Of a stretch of DNA of 34,858 nucleotides, positions 17,099 through 25,171 are shown piece after piece. The stretch is from positions 1 through 34,858 of the forward strand of contig JAVBUE010000036.1 in assembly GCA_031555735.1 (NCBI GenBank), given 5' to 3'. The translations under genes and the position numbers were made by a program. The notes beneath the pieces are model-generated. The model had not been told where the DNA came from and did no database searches. It saw nothing but the letters and a program-made list of their open reading frames with translations. This DNA comes from JAJDIA01 sp031555735. GTDB taxonomy: Bacteria; Bacteroidota; Bacteroidia; Bacteroidales; Tannerellaceae. How positions within the stretch are numbered: the stretch's first letter is position 1; every line of letters starts with the position of its first letter.

Positions 17099-18773
17099 CT
17101 ACCTCCGTGGCCCTTTCCACCGCCTCATTGATGTTGCTGCAGATATTGGCGGCGCCCACCTTCCGGTCGAATCCCGATTTGATCAGCAGCTCGCGTACGT
17201 TGTCGTTTACGCCGGAGAGGATCAGCCGGATCCCTTCGGAGTGGGAGAGGCGGTAAAGGCTTTCGAGGTTATGCAGCCCGGTGGAATCCATGAAGGGCAC
17301 CTTCCGCATGCGGATGATACGGACGTCCGGTTTTTCACCCATATTCTGCATGATACTGTCAAACTTGTTGGCGATACCGAAGAAGAACGGGCCGTCGATC
17401 TCATACACTTCCACCCCTGCGGGGAGCACCAGCTTTTCATCTTCCAGCACGGTTTCACTGTCTTCCGACAGGTCGATGACATCCTTGGTGACCGATACCT
17501 TCGTCGTTTCCGACACGCGCTTCATAAAGATGAACATGGCGATCAGCAGGCCGATCTCAATGGCGATCGTCAGGTCGAAGATCACCGTCAGGAAGAAGGT
17601 GACGAGCAATACCGACACATCCCCTTTCGGGTTCTTCAGCAGCGAACGGAACGTGCGCCATTCACTCATGTTATACGATACGATGATCAGTACCCCGGCC
17701 AGGCAGGCCATGGGGATATGTTTGGTCAGCGGACCGAGGAAGAGCAGGATCAGCAGTAATACCACGGCATGGATGATACCGGCTACCGGCGTACGTCCGC
17801 CGTTGTTGATATTGGTCATCGTACGGGCGATGGCGCCGGTCACCGGAATACCGCCGAAGACAGGCACGATGATGTTCGCGGCGCCCTGTGCGATCAGCTC
17901 CGTGTTCGAATGATGCTTGTCGCCCGTCACCCCGTCGGCGACGGTAGCCGACAGCAGCGATTCGATGGCGCCCAGCATGGCGATCGTAAAGGCGGAAGGC
18001 AGCAGCAGGTTGATCGTCTCAATGCTGAAAGCGATCTTTTCCGGTTGCGGCAGGGAGGCGTTGATGGTAAAGCGGTCGCCGATGGTCTCGATGGATGTGA
18101 TCCCCAGGTAATGGCGCAGGATATAGACGAGGACGGTCATCACAATGATCGCCACCAGCGATCCCGGTATCTTGCGGGAGAAACGGGGGGTGAATACGAT
18201 CACCAGGATACTCAACACCCCGATCAGCAACGCCCACCCGTTGGCCGTACTGATATGTTGGGCATAGACCACCCATTTGGTCAGGAAGTCGGCCGGTACT
18301 TTTTCGACCGACAGCCCGAAGAGGTCTTTCATCTGTGTGGTGAAGATCGTCAGGGCGATGCCGCTGGTAAAGCCCACCACGATGGGATAGGGGATAAACT
18401 TGATCACCGTTCCCAGCTTCAGCACGCCCATCAGTACGAGCATGATACCGGCTATCACGGTCGCGATTGCCAACCCTTCCACCCCGAAATTCTGGATGAT
18501 GCCATATACGATTACGATGAACGCTCCCGTCGGTCCGCCGATCTGTACCGAGCTGCCTCCGAGGAAGGAGACGATGAACCCGCCGATAATGGCGGTGATC
18601 AGCCCTTTTTCCGGGCTCACCCCCGATGCGATCCCGAACGCAATAGCCAGCGGCAGGGCTACGATCCCAACAATAATACCGGCCATCAGGTCGGCCATAA
18701 ACCGTTCTTTCGAATAATTCCGTAAAGCGGTAAGCAACTTTGGCTGAAAATCAACCCTTTTCCGTATATCCAT
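17082..18773 (-). CDS. SulP-family anion transporter with STAS domain
   Basis: A 563-residue inner-membrane transporter of the SLC26/SulP family. The start is ATG 18773 (MDIRKRVDFQPKL); a longer frame begins at TTG inside the promoter box and is rejected. About ten to twelve transmembrane segments span residues 25-420, including the family signature AGIIVGIVALPLAIAFGIASGVSPEKGLITAIIGGF. A cytoplasmic STAS domain follows (about 450-550), with MDSTGLHNLESL typical of anti-sigma-antagonist folds. The substrate may be sulfate, bicarbonate or dicarboxylate and cannot be told here. A -7 box lies 22 bp upstream. Confidence 0.95.
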   Translation of the reverse strand: MDIRKRVDFQPKLLTALRNYSKERFMADLMAGIIVGIVALPLAIAFGIASGVSPEKGLITAIIGGFIVSFLGGSSVQIGGPTGAFIVIVYGIIQNFGVEGLAIATVIAGIMLVLMGVLKLGTVIKFIPYPIVVGFTSGIALTIFTTQMKDLFGLSVEKVPADFLTKWVVYAQHISTANGWALLIGVLSILVIVFTPRFSRKIPGSLVAIIVMTVLVYILRHYLGITSIETIGDRFTINASLPQPEKIAFSIETINLLLPSAFTIAMLGAIESLLSATVADGVTGDKHHSNTELIAQGAANIIVPVFGGIPVTGAIARTMTNINNGGRTPVAGIIHAVVLLLILLFLGPLTKHIPMACLAGVLIIVSYNMSEWRTFRSLLKNPKGDVSVLLVTFFLTVIFDLTIAIEIGLLIAMFIFMKRVSETTKVSVTKDVIDLSEDSETVLEDEKLVLPAGVEVYEIDGPFFFGIANKFDSIMQNMGEKPDVRIIRMRKVPFMDSTGLHNLESLYRLSHSEGIRLILSGVNDNVRELLIKSGFDRKVGAANICSNINEAVERATEVVNTKR

Positions 18774-18794
18774 GTTCCGAAAAAATTGAGAGTG

Positions 18795-18802
18795 CAAAGG
18801 TA
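18795..18802 (-). promoter_or_regulatory. -7 box for the SulP gene
   Basis: TACCTTTG on the minus strand, 22 bp before ATG 18773, fits TAnnTTTG. Its position argues against the upstream TTG as start. Confidence 0.5.
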
Positions 18803-18806
18803 GGAA

Positions 18807-19937
18807 TTAATTATTTCCCGCCTGCATCAGATAGAAAATGATTTCCTCCTCAGCCGGCGCCTGTACATAAGGGAATAAGACGCCTTCTGCAAAGAACAGG
18901 CAGTTGGGATAAAGCCCCAGGTCTTGGGGGATGGCATATTCGCTGTGTTCCTTCAGGTCCGGGGTGATACAGCTGATCGCATACGGACGGTTGACGTACA
19001 TCGACGACACCGGGTCTTTACTGCCCATTTGTATCCGCCAGAACTTTTTCCGGTTGGCATCATAGCGGAGCGGGAAGTAGTAGCCGGAAATGGTTGACAG
19101 GTCTTCACCCGTATCCCGATCATCCATCACTTTCAGGAAGTTATCCACGAGGGTGGATGGCATTTCATGTAGGGTGGTTTCCTTCGTTTTCCGGTCGATG
19201 CTATAGACATTGGATGAAGCAGCGAAATTAAACAGTATCCGGTCGGCACAGGGATAGGCGTGGGCATCGTTCAGCACGCCCATATTCCCTTCCTTCTGTA
19301 TGAAGTCGGGATAAGCGATATCGAAGGTGTCCGTGATCTCCCAGGTATCGCACGACAGCAGCAGGATACGCATCGGAGCCGAAGCTGGTTCATTGCCATA
19401 CAGCGTAATCGCGATCTCGCCCGTTTCGGCGTTCAAACAGAAGAAATTATACATGCCCATATAAATGAATAAACCGGGCTTCATGGTGCCATAGCCGGTA
19501 AAGGGTGCGTAGATATCCTTTTTCAGTTTACGGGATACGACCTTACCTTCCATATCCACGCGATAGAAAGCAGGCTCGTCTTCCACGATCAGTTCTCCTT
19601 TGTAATAGCCCACGCCATACAATTCCAATATCCCGTTGCTGCCTTCGCGGTCCAACAGGATCTGCTTATAGGGTTTCTTGTTTGTCAGGTCCAGGATGTC
19701 GATCGCATGCAGGATCCGGCTATACCCGAGGAAATAATCCGTATCCTGCTCCCGATAGGTGGTGGAATAGCAAAAAGAGCCTGCATAGGTTTGCAAATAA
19801 TCCTCACTGATGGGGAAGCCCCATTGCGCCACACGCTCCAGGTCGGCATGCTTACCTGCCTGTTGACGGGGTTGGTTCACACATCCGCTACCTGCCAGCA
19901 TACACAGGAGCAGCACATACAGATGGATTGGTTTCAT
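18807..19937 (-). CDS. Six-bladed propeller-type lipoprotein, second gene of pair
   Basis: A 376-residue predicted lipoprotein. The signal MKPIHLYVLLLCMLAGSGC ends in a lipobox-like AGSGC with Cys 19. The body has no enzymatic motif but shows repeated short beta segments with aspartates (HAIDILDLTNKKPYKQILLD, YRVDMEGKVV, NVYSIDRKTKETTLHEMP), fitting the 6-bladed propeller or DUF4221-type families of Bacteroidota. It begins 10 bp after the first lipoprotein gene and is likely co-transcribed. The function is unknown; such proteins are often cell-envelope sensors or accessory factors. Signal and fold class are fairly sure, the specific family less so. Confidence 0.75.
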   Translation of the reverse strand: MKPIHLYVLLLCMLAGSGCVNQPRQQAGKHADLERVAQWGFPISEDYLQTYAGSFCYSTTYREQDTDYFLGYSRILHAIDILDLTNKKPYKQILLDREGSNGILELYGVGYYKGELIVEDEPAFYRVDMEGKVVSRKLKKDIYAPFTGYGTMKPGLFIYMGMYNFFCLNAETGEIAITLYGNEPASAPMRILLLSCDTWEITDTFDIAYPDFIQKEGNMGVLNDAHAYPCADRILFNFAASSNVYSIDRKTKETTLHEMPSTLVDNFLKVMDDRDTGEDLSTISGYYFPLRYDANRKKFWRIQMGSKDPVSSMYVNRPYAISCITPDLKEHSEYAIPQDLGLYPNCLFFAEGVLFPYVQAPAEEEIIFYLMQAGNN

Positions 19938-19947
19938 CTCTTTTCGT

Positions 19948-21267
19948 TTATTTTTTTACTTTAGCTTGTACCACGATGTAGTAATTATCATCCGGCAGGG
20001 AGGTGACCATCTCTTTGAGCGCCTGGTAGGCGGCCGGGTTCCTGAGGGTGGAAACGTCGGTGGCCAGCACCTTTTCCCGCAGGTCAACGGGGTCATACAC
20101 CGCCAGCAGGTCGCCGTCCTCCGTTACACTGCGAGGCCAGAACGTTAATCCGCCGTCGATATCATTGGGGAGGGCATGCAGTTCGGGGACATGTTCATTC
20201 GAAAGCAGGGTCGGATTGCCTTGCCATAGATTCTCCGGAAGCGGGCAGGCCGGTATCAATCGGGTGTTTCCCGATTGCTTGTCGTACAATACATAGGTAT
20301 AGCGGTCCGCATGGGTAAAACCGGCAAACAGGTAACGGTCGGTTTCCGTCACATTGTCCACACAATGGTATTTTTGTTCCAATTTGCGGTAGGTTTCATT
20401 TTGTTTTTGGGTGGATTCATCTCCAAGCCCCCAGATCTTTGAGCGGATCTCATAAGGGATATTCTTTTCCCCCGAATGAAAAACGTAAAGGGGAATGAGA
20501 TGCTGTTGTTGTGTGATCCCATACACCGTATCATTCAGATTATGATAGATACGGTATATGCTGTCTTGCCTGTACATAAACGCAGGGCCTGTTGACGTCA
20601 TGCTGTAAAAAACAATCGGTTTCTGTTGCGAATGAAATGTTTTTACCACTTCTCCCTTCCTGTTTATCAGGCGGAGGTCATTTTCTCGCCCTCTCTCACC
20701 GATACGATAGGTGATAATCAAACTGTCATCAAAGAGCGCATACTCGTTGTCAATTCTGTTCCCGGGCAGTGGGATGGAATCTGTTCTTTCGCCGTTATGC
20801 AGATTACGTAATTCCCAGAACTGATTCCACTTTGTCTTTACTGCTTGTCCCGCTTGCAGTAATACTTTCTGATCCGTTGAAGTGATCTGACATGACTTAG
20901 AACGAAGTACACTTGTATAGTGGTCTGATACAGTCATTCGCAGTGTCCCCCAAGAACCTATGAATGTACAATTTGCTCTATCATATACATGACATTGGGA
21001 ATAAAGTAACAATACAAAATCACCTGCCAGGCGGGGGTGCCTCATCCTCCATGCTTTAGGGGCTGGTTTATCCTGTGGAGCAAGCGGATGATGCTGGGCA
21101 ACAAGCGGATAATAGATGAGCGTATCCACAATGTCGCTCAATTTCAGTTCCGTCTGTAACGCTCCGGTCAGGTCAATGATCCGGACGGGAGGATCATCCG
21201 GCATGTCTTTGGGTGAATGGGTGCAGGCTACCAGCATCAGGGAACACACATACAACAGTGGCTTCAT
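19948..21267 (-). CDS. Six-bladed propeller-type lipoprotein, first gene of pair
   Basis: A 439-residue predicted lipoprotein with a signal MKPLLYVCSLMLVAC ending at a lipobox Cys 15. The first mature segment (RIIDLTGALQTELKLSDIVDTLIYYPL) is the typical opening of BF3164-like or DUF5128-like 6-bladed propeller lipoproteins. Later blades carry aspartate-turn segments such as LRLINRKGEVVKTFHSQQ. It lacks an enzymatic motif. The second gene begins 10 bp after its stop. A -7 box lies about 93 bp upstream of the start, leaving a leader of about 86 nt. No SusC/SusD pair is adjacent, so a direct polysaccharide-utilisation role is not supported. Confidence 0.75.
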   Translation of the reverse strand: MKPLLYVCSLMLVACTHSPKDMPDDPPVRIIDLTGALQTELKLSDIVDTLIYYPLVAQHHPLAPQDKPAPKAWRMRHPRLAGDFVLLLYSQCHVYDRANCTFIGSWGTLRMTVSDHYTSVLRSKSCQITSTDQKVLLQAGQAVKTKWNQFWELRNLHNGERTDSIPLPGNRIDNEYALFDDSLIITYRIGERGRENDLRLINRKGEVVKTFHSQQKPIVFYSMTSTGPAFMYRQDSIYRIYHNLNDTVYGITQQQHLIPLYVFHSGEKNIPYEIRSKIWGLGDESTQKQNETYRKLEQKYHCVDNVTETDRYLFAGFTHADRYTYVLYDKQSGNTRLIPACPLPENLWQGNPTLLSNEHVPELHALPNDIDGGLTFWPRSVTEDGDLLAVYDPVDLREKVLATDVSTLRNPAAYQALKEMVTSLPDDNYYIVVQAKVKK

Positions 21268-21359
21268 TTCAGTAAGTATTAAAAGGTAATTACATGAGTC
21301 TGCTTACACGGACAACGGCAAAGAACCTTCCTCAGGGTCAGGAACGTTCATCCGTGAAG

Positions 21360-21367
21360 CAAAAATA
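21360..21367 (-). promoter_or_regulatory. -7 box for the lipoprotein pair
   Basis: TATTTTTG on the minus strand fits TAnnTTTG. If used, the transcript would have a leader of about 86 nt before the ATG at 21267. Confidence 0.4.
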
Positions 21368-21497
21368 ATCTTTTCTTCCGATATAAAACAGCAAATTACG
21401 ATAAAATCAGTGATAAACGGATTTTCTATTGTCAACATCCGTATCTTCAATTGACAACATAAGGAAGAAGTTGTGTCGCGATTGGGATGGTTTAATG

Positions 21498-21581
21498 TTC
21501 CTACCGTGGTGGAAAGGTCTTCCCACCACGGTGGGAACATCTTCCCACCATGATGGGAAGACCTTTCCACCACGGTAGGAA
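21498..21581. repeat. 84-nt hairpin made of four 22-bp palindromic units
   Basis: The arms 21498-21537 and 21542-21581 are complementary over 40 positions with two mismatches, around a 4-nt loop CATC. Each arm consists of two near-palindromes, so four units start at 21498, 21520, 21542 and 21565, with the clearest being TTCCCACCACGGTGGGAA. It lies in the divergent gap between the lipoprotein pair and rubrerythrin. There is no long T run on either side, so it is not a simple terminator. The nature is unknown: a protein-binding array or a palindromic mobile element remnant. Confidence 0.9.
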
Positions 21582-21817
21582 GAAGAGATGATCCTGATGC
21601 CTGTAACAGACAATCCTACGAATGGCGATACTTCTACCTAAAGTTGACAGTACTACTCGCACAAACACGTTACACCACACCGCAACAGGAAACAATCAGC
21701 CCCCTGGTTGAATCAAAATCCGTGTAGGGAGGCACTCAACTTTTGGGTGATAAGCATTGTTTATACGATGATAGATAATATTTACCGGCATTCGTTCGCC
21801 GGATGGAAAGGTATGCT

Positions 21818-21825
21818 TATATTTG
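21818..21825 (+). promoter_or_regulatory. -7 box for rubrerythrin
   Basis: TATATTTG fits TAnnTTTG, 62 bp before the ATG. An inverted repeat CCGGC-N8-GCCGG at 21785-21802 lies where the -33 region would be and could be an operator. Confidence 0.45.
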
Positions 21826-21886
21826 ATTCGCTTTTGGAAAATCAGTGGATATCAGTCATCTTATACATCTTATAAATAAACGCATT

Positions 21887-22465
21887 ATGGAGAAAAGTAT
21901 CAAAGGGACGCGTACGGAGCAGAATCTGTTGAAAGCGTTCGCAGGAGAATCACAGGCACGGACACGTTACACCTATTTTGCCAGCGTGGCAAAGAAAGAA
22001 GGGTATGAACAAATCGCCGGTGTATTCCAGGAAACGGCCGACCAGGAAAAGGAACATGCCAAACGATTCTTCAAATTCCTCGAAGGGGGAATGGTAGAGA
22101 TCACCGCCATGTATCCTGCCGGGATTATCGGCACAACGGTGGAGAACCTCGCCGCCGCCGCAAATGGTGAGAACGAAGAATGGGCGGAGCTGTATCCGGA
22201 GTTTGCCCAGATTGCCGACGAAGAAGGCTTCAAGGCCGTAGCCGTAGCTTTCCGCATGATTGCCAAGGTAGAGGCCGAACACGAAAAGCGCTACCGCAAA
22301 CTCTTGGCCAACATCGAAAAGGGTGAAGCATTTGCCCGTGAAGAGCCTGTCAAATGGCAGTGCCGCAACTGCGGATACGTGCACGAAGGCAAGACCGCTC
22401 CGGGTAAATGTCCCGCGTGTGAACATCCCCAGGCGTATTTCGAGCCGATGAAAGAAAATTACTAA
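21887..22465 (+). CDS. rbr: Rubrerythrin
   Basis: A 192-residue cytoplasmic non-haem iron protein that reduces hydrogen peroxide in anaerobes. Start at ATG 21887 (MEKSIKGTRTEQNLLKAFAGE); the frame upstream lacks a family match. The N-terminal ferritin-like four-helix domain shows the di-iron residues in FAGESQARTRYTYF and ADQEKEHAKRFF (ExxH). A second pair, KVEAEHEKRYRKLL, follows. The C-terminal rubredoxin domain has CRNCGYVHEG and CPACEHP, the four Cys of an FeS4 site. This fits an anaerobic or microaerophilic lifestyle. A strong terminator follows. Confidence 0.98.
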   Translation: MEKSIKGTRTEQNLLKAFAGESQARTRYTYFASVAKKEGYEQIAGVFQETADQEKEHAKRFFKFLEGGMVEITAMYPAGIIGTTVENLAAAANGENEEWAELYPEFAQIADEEGFKAVAVAFRMIAKVEAEHEKRYRKLLANIEKGEAFAREEPVKWQCRNCGYVHEGKTAPGKCPACEHPQAYFEPMKENY

Positions 22466-22502
22466 AGTCTGGATAGACTAATAGGTTAATTAGTACTCGT
22501 GG

Positions 22503-22536
22503 ATCCCCGGTATGCCGTTTGGCGACCGGGGATTTT
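22503..22536 (+). terminator. Terminator of rubrerythrin
   Basis: ATCCCCGG at 22503-22510 pairs with CCGGGGAT at 22526-22533, with a small inner GCC/GGC stem, followed by TTTTG. It lies 38 bp after the stop. The T run is short. Confidence 0.6.
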
Positions 22537-22557
22537 GCGTGGGTAGAGGGGGGCTTG

Positions 22558-24069
22558 TCAGCGGTTGATCGCCAGCAGTTCTTCGATATACGTACGGTCG
22601 TTGCTGAGGCGGGGTATTTTATGCTGGCCGCCCAGTTTCCCTTTCTGCTTGAGCCAGTCGTAGAAAGCCCCTTCCCGGGCGGTGATGATCTGCAGGGGCT
22701 GGAGCGAGATCTCCTTATAACGCTTGGCTTCGTAGTCGGAGTTCAGCCTTTTCAGGTTTTCGTCCAGCAGGTGGGCATACTCGGCGAGGGAAGCCGGCGT
22801 CTTGACAAACTCGATAAACCACTGGTGGAAGCCTTTGGCCTTGTCGAGGAGGAAGACCGGCGCGGCGGTATATTCCTTCACTTTGGCGCCGGTGGCCTGG
22901 TTGGTCATCGATATCGCCTTGTCGGCATTATCCACCATCAGCTCTTCGCCGAAGGCATTGATGAAATGGCGGGTCCGTCCGGAGATGATATACTTATGGG
23001 GGAAGAGCGAGGTGAAGCGGATCGTATCCCCGATCTGGTACCGCCAAAGCCCGCCGGCGGTGGTGATCACCATCGCATAGTTCTTCCCCGTCTCCACCCC
23101 TTCCAGCGGCAGGACGGTGGGGTTGGGACTGCCTACCTCGTCGAAGGGGATAAACTCGTAGAAGATCCCGTAGTCGAGCATCAGCAGCAACGACGGATCG
23201 GCGAGGTCGTTCTGGATACCGAAGAATCCTTCGGACGCGTTATAGGTCTCCATGTAATGCATCCTGTCCGACGGGATCAGTGCCTTATACAGGTCGCGGT
23301 ACGGTTCGAAGCTGATCCCCCCGTGGAAAAACACTTCCATATGCGGCCATACATCCGTGAGGTACTGTTTGCCGGTCTTTTCCAGGATGGCTTTGATCAG
23401 CACCAACATCCAGGACGGTACGCCCGAGAGGCTGTTCACGTCTTTGTTCCAGGTGCTTTCCACCACGGCTTTGATCTTGCTTTCCCATTCGTCCATGAGG
23501 ATGATGCGCTTGGGGGGTACGCGCACGAGGTTGACCAGCGGGTTGAGCCGTTGGAGCAATACCGCCGAGAGGTCGCCCGTATGCGAACGGCTGTTCAGCG
23601 GCGAAGGGCTGTGGCTTCCGCCCAGTATCAACCCCTTGCGGGCAAAGAAACGGCTTTCGGGATTGTTCAGCAGGTAGAGCGCCACGCAATCCACCCCGCC
23701 CTTGTAGTGGCAGTTGTAAAGGATGCTGCGGGTGACGGGGATGTATTTGCTGCGGTCGTTCGTCGTCCCGCTGCTGCGGGCATACCATTTGACTACGCCC
23801 GGCCATAGCACGTCGCGCTCGCCGTTGATCATCCGGGTGATATAAGGGTGGATCTCTTCGTACGTCTGTAACGGGATGCGGCGGCAGAAATCATCATAGC
23901 CCCGGATGGTATTGAAGCGGTAGGTACGGCCCCATTCGGTAGGTGCGGCTTTCCGGAGAAGCGCATGGAGCTGCTCGTCCTGTACGGCCACTGTCTCCCT
24001 GGCGAATCGTTCGATCTTTTTTTGCCTGTGCAGGAAAAAAGGAGATCCTATCGTCGTAAACATATCCAT
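22558..24069 (-). CDS. GH3-family protein (acyl-amido synthetase-like)
   Basis: About 503 residues from ATG 24069 (MDMFTTIGSPFFLHRQKK). A second ATG lies two codons on; the longer frame starting at 24105 overlaps the promoter box and is rejected. The protein resembles the GH3 fold of adenylating enzymes. ARSSGTTNDRSKYIPVT is the P-loop-like A3 motif, YNASEGFFGIQ the ATP-binding A5 motif, and GLWRYQIGDTIRFTS the hinge region. Plant GH3 enzymes conjugate amino acids to jasmonate or auxin; the bacterial homologues have no confirmed substrate. It is divergent from pfkA over about 80 bp with separate -7 boxes. Confidence 0.9.
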   Translation of the reverse strand: MDMFTTIGSPFFLHRQKKIERFARETVAVQDEQLHALLRKAAPTEWGRTYRFNTIRGYDDFCRRIPLQTYEEIHPYITRMINGERDVLWPGVVKWYARSSGTTNDRSKYIPVTRSILYNCHYKGGVDCVALYLLNNPESRFFARKGLILGGSHSPSPLNSRSHTGDLSAVLLQRLNPLVNLVRVPPKRIILMDEWESKIKAVVESTWNKDVNSLSGVPSWMLVLIKAILEKTGKQYLTDVWPHMEVFFHGGISFEPYRDLYKALIPSDRMHYMETYNASEGFFGIQNDLADPSLLLMLDYGIFYEFIPFDEVGSPNPTVLPLEGVETGKNYAMVITTAGGLWRYQIGDTIRFTSLFPHKYIISGRTRHFINAFGEELMVDNADKAISMTNQATGAKVKEYTAAPVFLLDKAKGFHQWFIEFVKTPASLAEYAHLLDENLKRLNSDYEAKRYKEISLQPLQIITAREGAFYDWLKQKGKLGGQHKIPRLSNDRTYIEELLAINR

Positions 24070-24092
24070 GCTTTTTGTTTTTGTCTCCGTGG

Positions 24093-24100
24093 CAAAGGTA
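24093..24100 (-). promoter_or_regulatory. -7 box for the GH3 gene
   Basis: TACCTTTG on the minus strand, 23 bp before the ATG at 24069, fits TAnnTTTG and supports the shorter start. Confidence 0.5.
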
Positions 24101-24117
24101 GGCATTCCTTTTTATTA

Positions 24118-24125
24118 TATCTTTG
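24118..24125 (+). promoter_or_regulatory. -7 box for pfkA
   Basis: TATCTTTG, 24 bp before the pfkA ATG at 24150, fits TAnnTTTG. Confidence 0.5.
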
Positions 24126-24149
24126 CTTTGAACTAAAAAGTACAACATC

Positions 24150-25163
24150 ATGCGGATAGGTATCCTTTCTTCCGGCGGCGATTGTCCGGGAATCAATGCA
24201 ACGATCAGGGGTGTGGGCAAGACGGCCATTATGCATTACGGCATGGAAGTAGTGGGCATCCACAGCGGTTTTTCGGGCCTGCTGAAGAAAGATGTGGAAG
24301 AATTCAGCGAACGCAGCCTGTCGGGTATCCTGAACCTGGGCGGTACTATCCTGGGTACCTCGCGGGAGAAATCCTTCCGCAAGCTCATTAAGCAGGAAGA
24401 CGGCGGGCATGTGTCCGTCATCCATCAGCATTACCGCGAACTGGGACTCGACTGCATCGTATGCATCGGCGGCAACGGCACGCAGAAGACGGCGAACCTG
24501 CTGTCGGAGATCGGGCTGCACATCATCGGCGTGCCCAAGACCATCGACAACGATGTGTGGGGGACGGATATCACCTTCGGTTTCCAGACGGCGGTGGATA
24601 TCGCCACGGAGTCGATCGACCGCCTGCACTCTACCGCCAGCTCGCACAAACGGGTGATGGTGGTGGAGGTGATGGGGCACCATGCCGGATGGATCGCCCT
24701 CTATGCCGGGATGGCGGGCGGTGCGGATGTGATCTTGCTGCCCGAACTGGGCTTTGAGATGGACCGGGTGAACGAGGCCATCCTGGAACGGGCGCGACGG
24801 GGCAAACCGTATTCCATCGTCGTCGTGGCCGAAGGCTTGCAGACGCCCAACGGCAAGCGGGCTACCGAATATGTCACCCGGGCCATCGAAGAGAGCACCG
24901 GCATCGAAACACGTGAGACGGTGCTCGGCTATACCCAGCGCGGCGGGAGCCCGTCGCCTTTCGACCGTAACCTCGCCACCCGCCTGGGCGGCCATGCCAC
25001 GCAGCTGATCGCCGAAGGGCATTTCGGCCGGATGGTGTGCATGAAAGGAGATACGGTGGACTCCATCCCCTTGGGCGAAGTAGCCGGCAAGCTGAAAATA
25101 GTAACCCCCAACCACGACCTGATCATTCAGGGTCAGCGGATGGGGATTATGTTCGGAAAATAA
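24150..25163 (+). CDS. pfkA: 6-phosphofructokinase (mixed-substrate type)
   Basis: This 337-residue enzyme phosphorylates fructose-6-phosphate to fructose-1,6-bisphosphate. Key motifs are SSGGDCPGINATIRG (residues 8-21), CIGGNGTQKTANLL (105-118), and PKTIDNDVWGTD (129-140) with catalytic Asp 133 and 135. In the PFK family the residues matching E. coli 104 and 124 track the phosphoryl donor: Gly 110 here corresponds to the ATP-type Gly 104, but Lys 130 corresponds to 124, which is Gly in strictly ATP-dependent enzymes. This G/K combination is typical of the mixed-substrate group, so ATP is likely but not certain. Its stop faces the acyl-CoA ligase gene across 8 bp. Confidence 0.93.
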   Translation: MRIGILSSGGDCPGINATIRGVGKTAIMHYGMEVVGIHSGFSGLLKKDVEEFSERSLSGILNLGGTILGTSREKSFRKLIKQEDGGHVSVIHQHYRELGLDCIVCIGGNGTQKTANLLSEIGLHIIGVPKTIDNDVWGTDITFGFQTAVDIATESIDRLHSTASSHKRVMVVEVMGHHAGWIALYAGMAGGADVILLPELGFEMDRVNEAILERARRGKPYSIVVVAEGLQTPNGKRATEYVTRAIEESTGIETRETVLGYTQRGGSPSPFDRNLATRLGGHATQLIAEGHFGRMVCMKGDTVDSIPLGEVAGKLKIVTPNHDLIIQGQRMGIMFGK

Positions 25164-25171
25164 CCGGATGC

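Noticed and set aside
22519..23808. 429-residue ORF antisense to the GH3 gene
   Set aside because: A shadow of GH3 on the other strand; no domain recognised.
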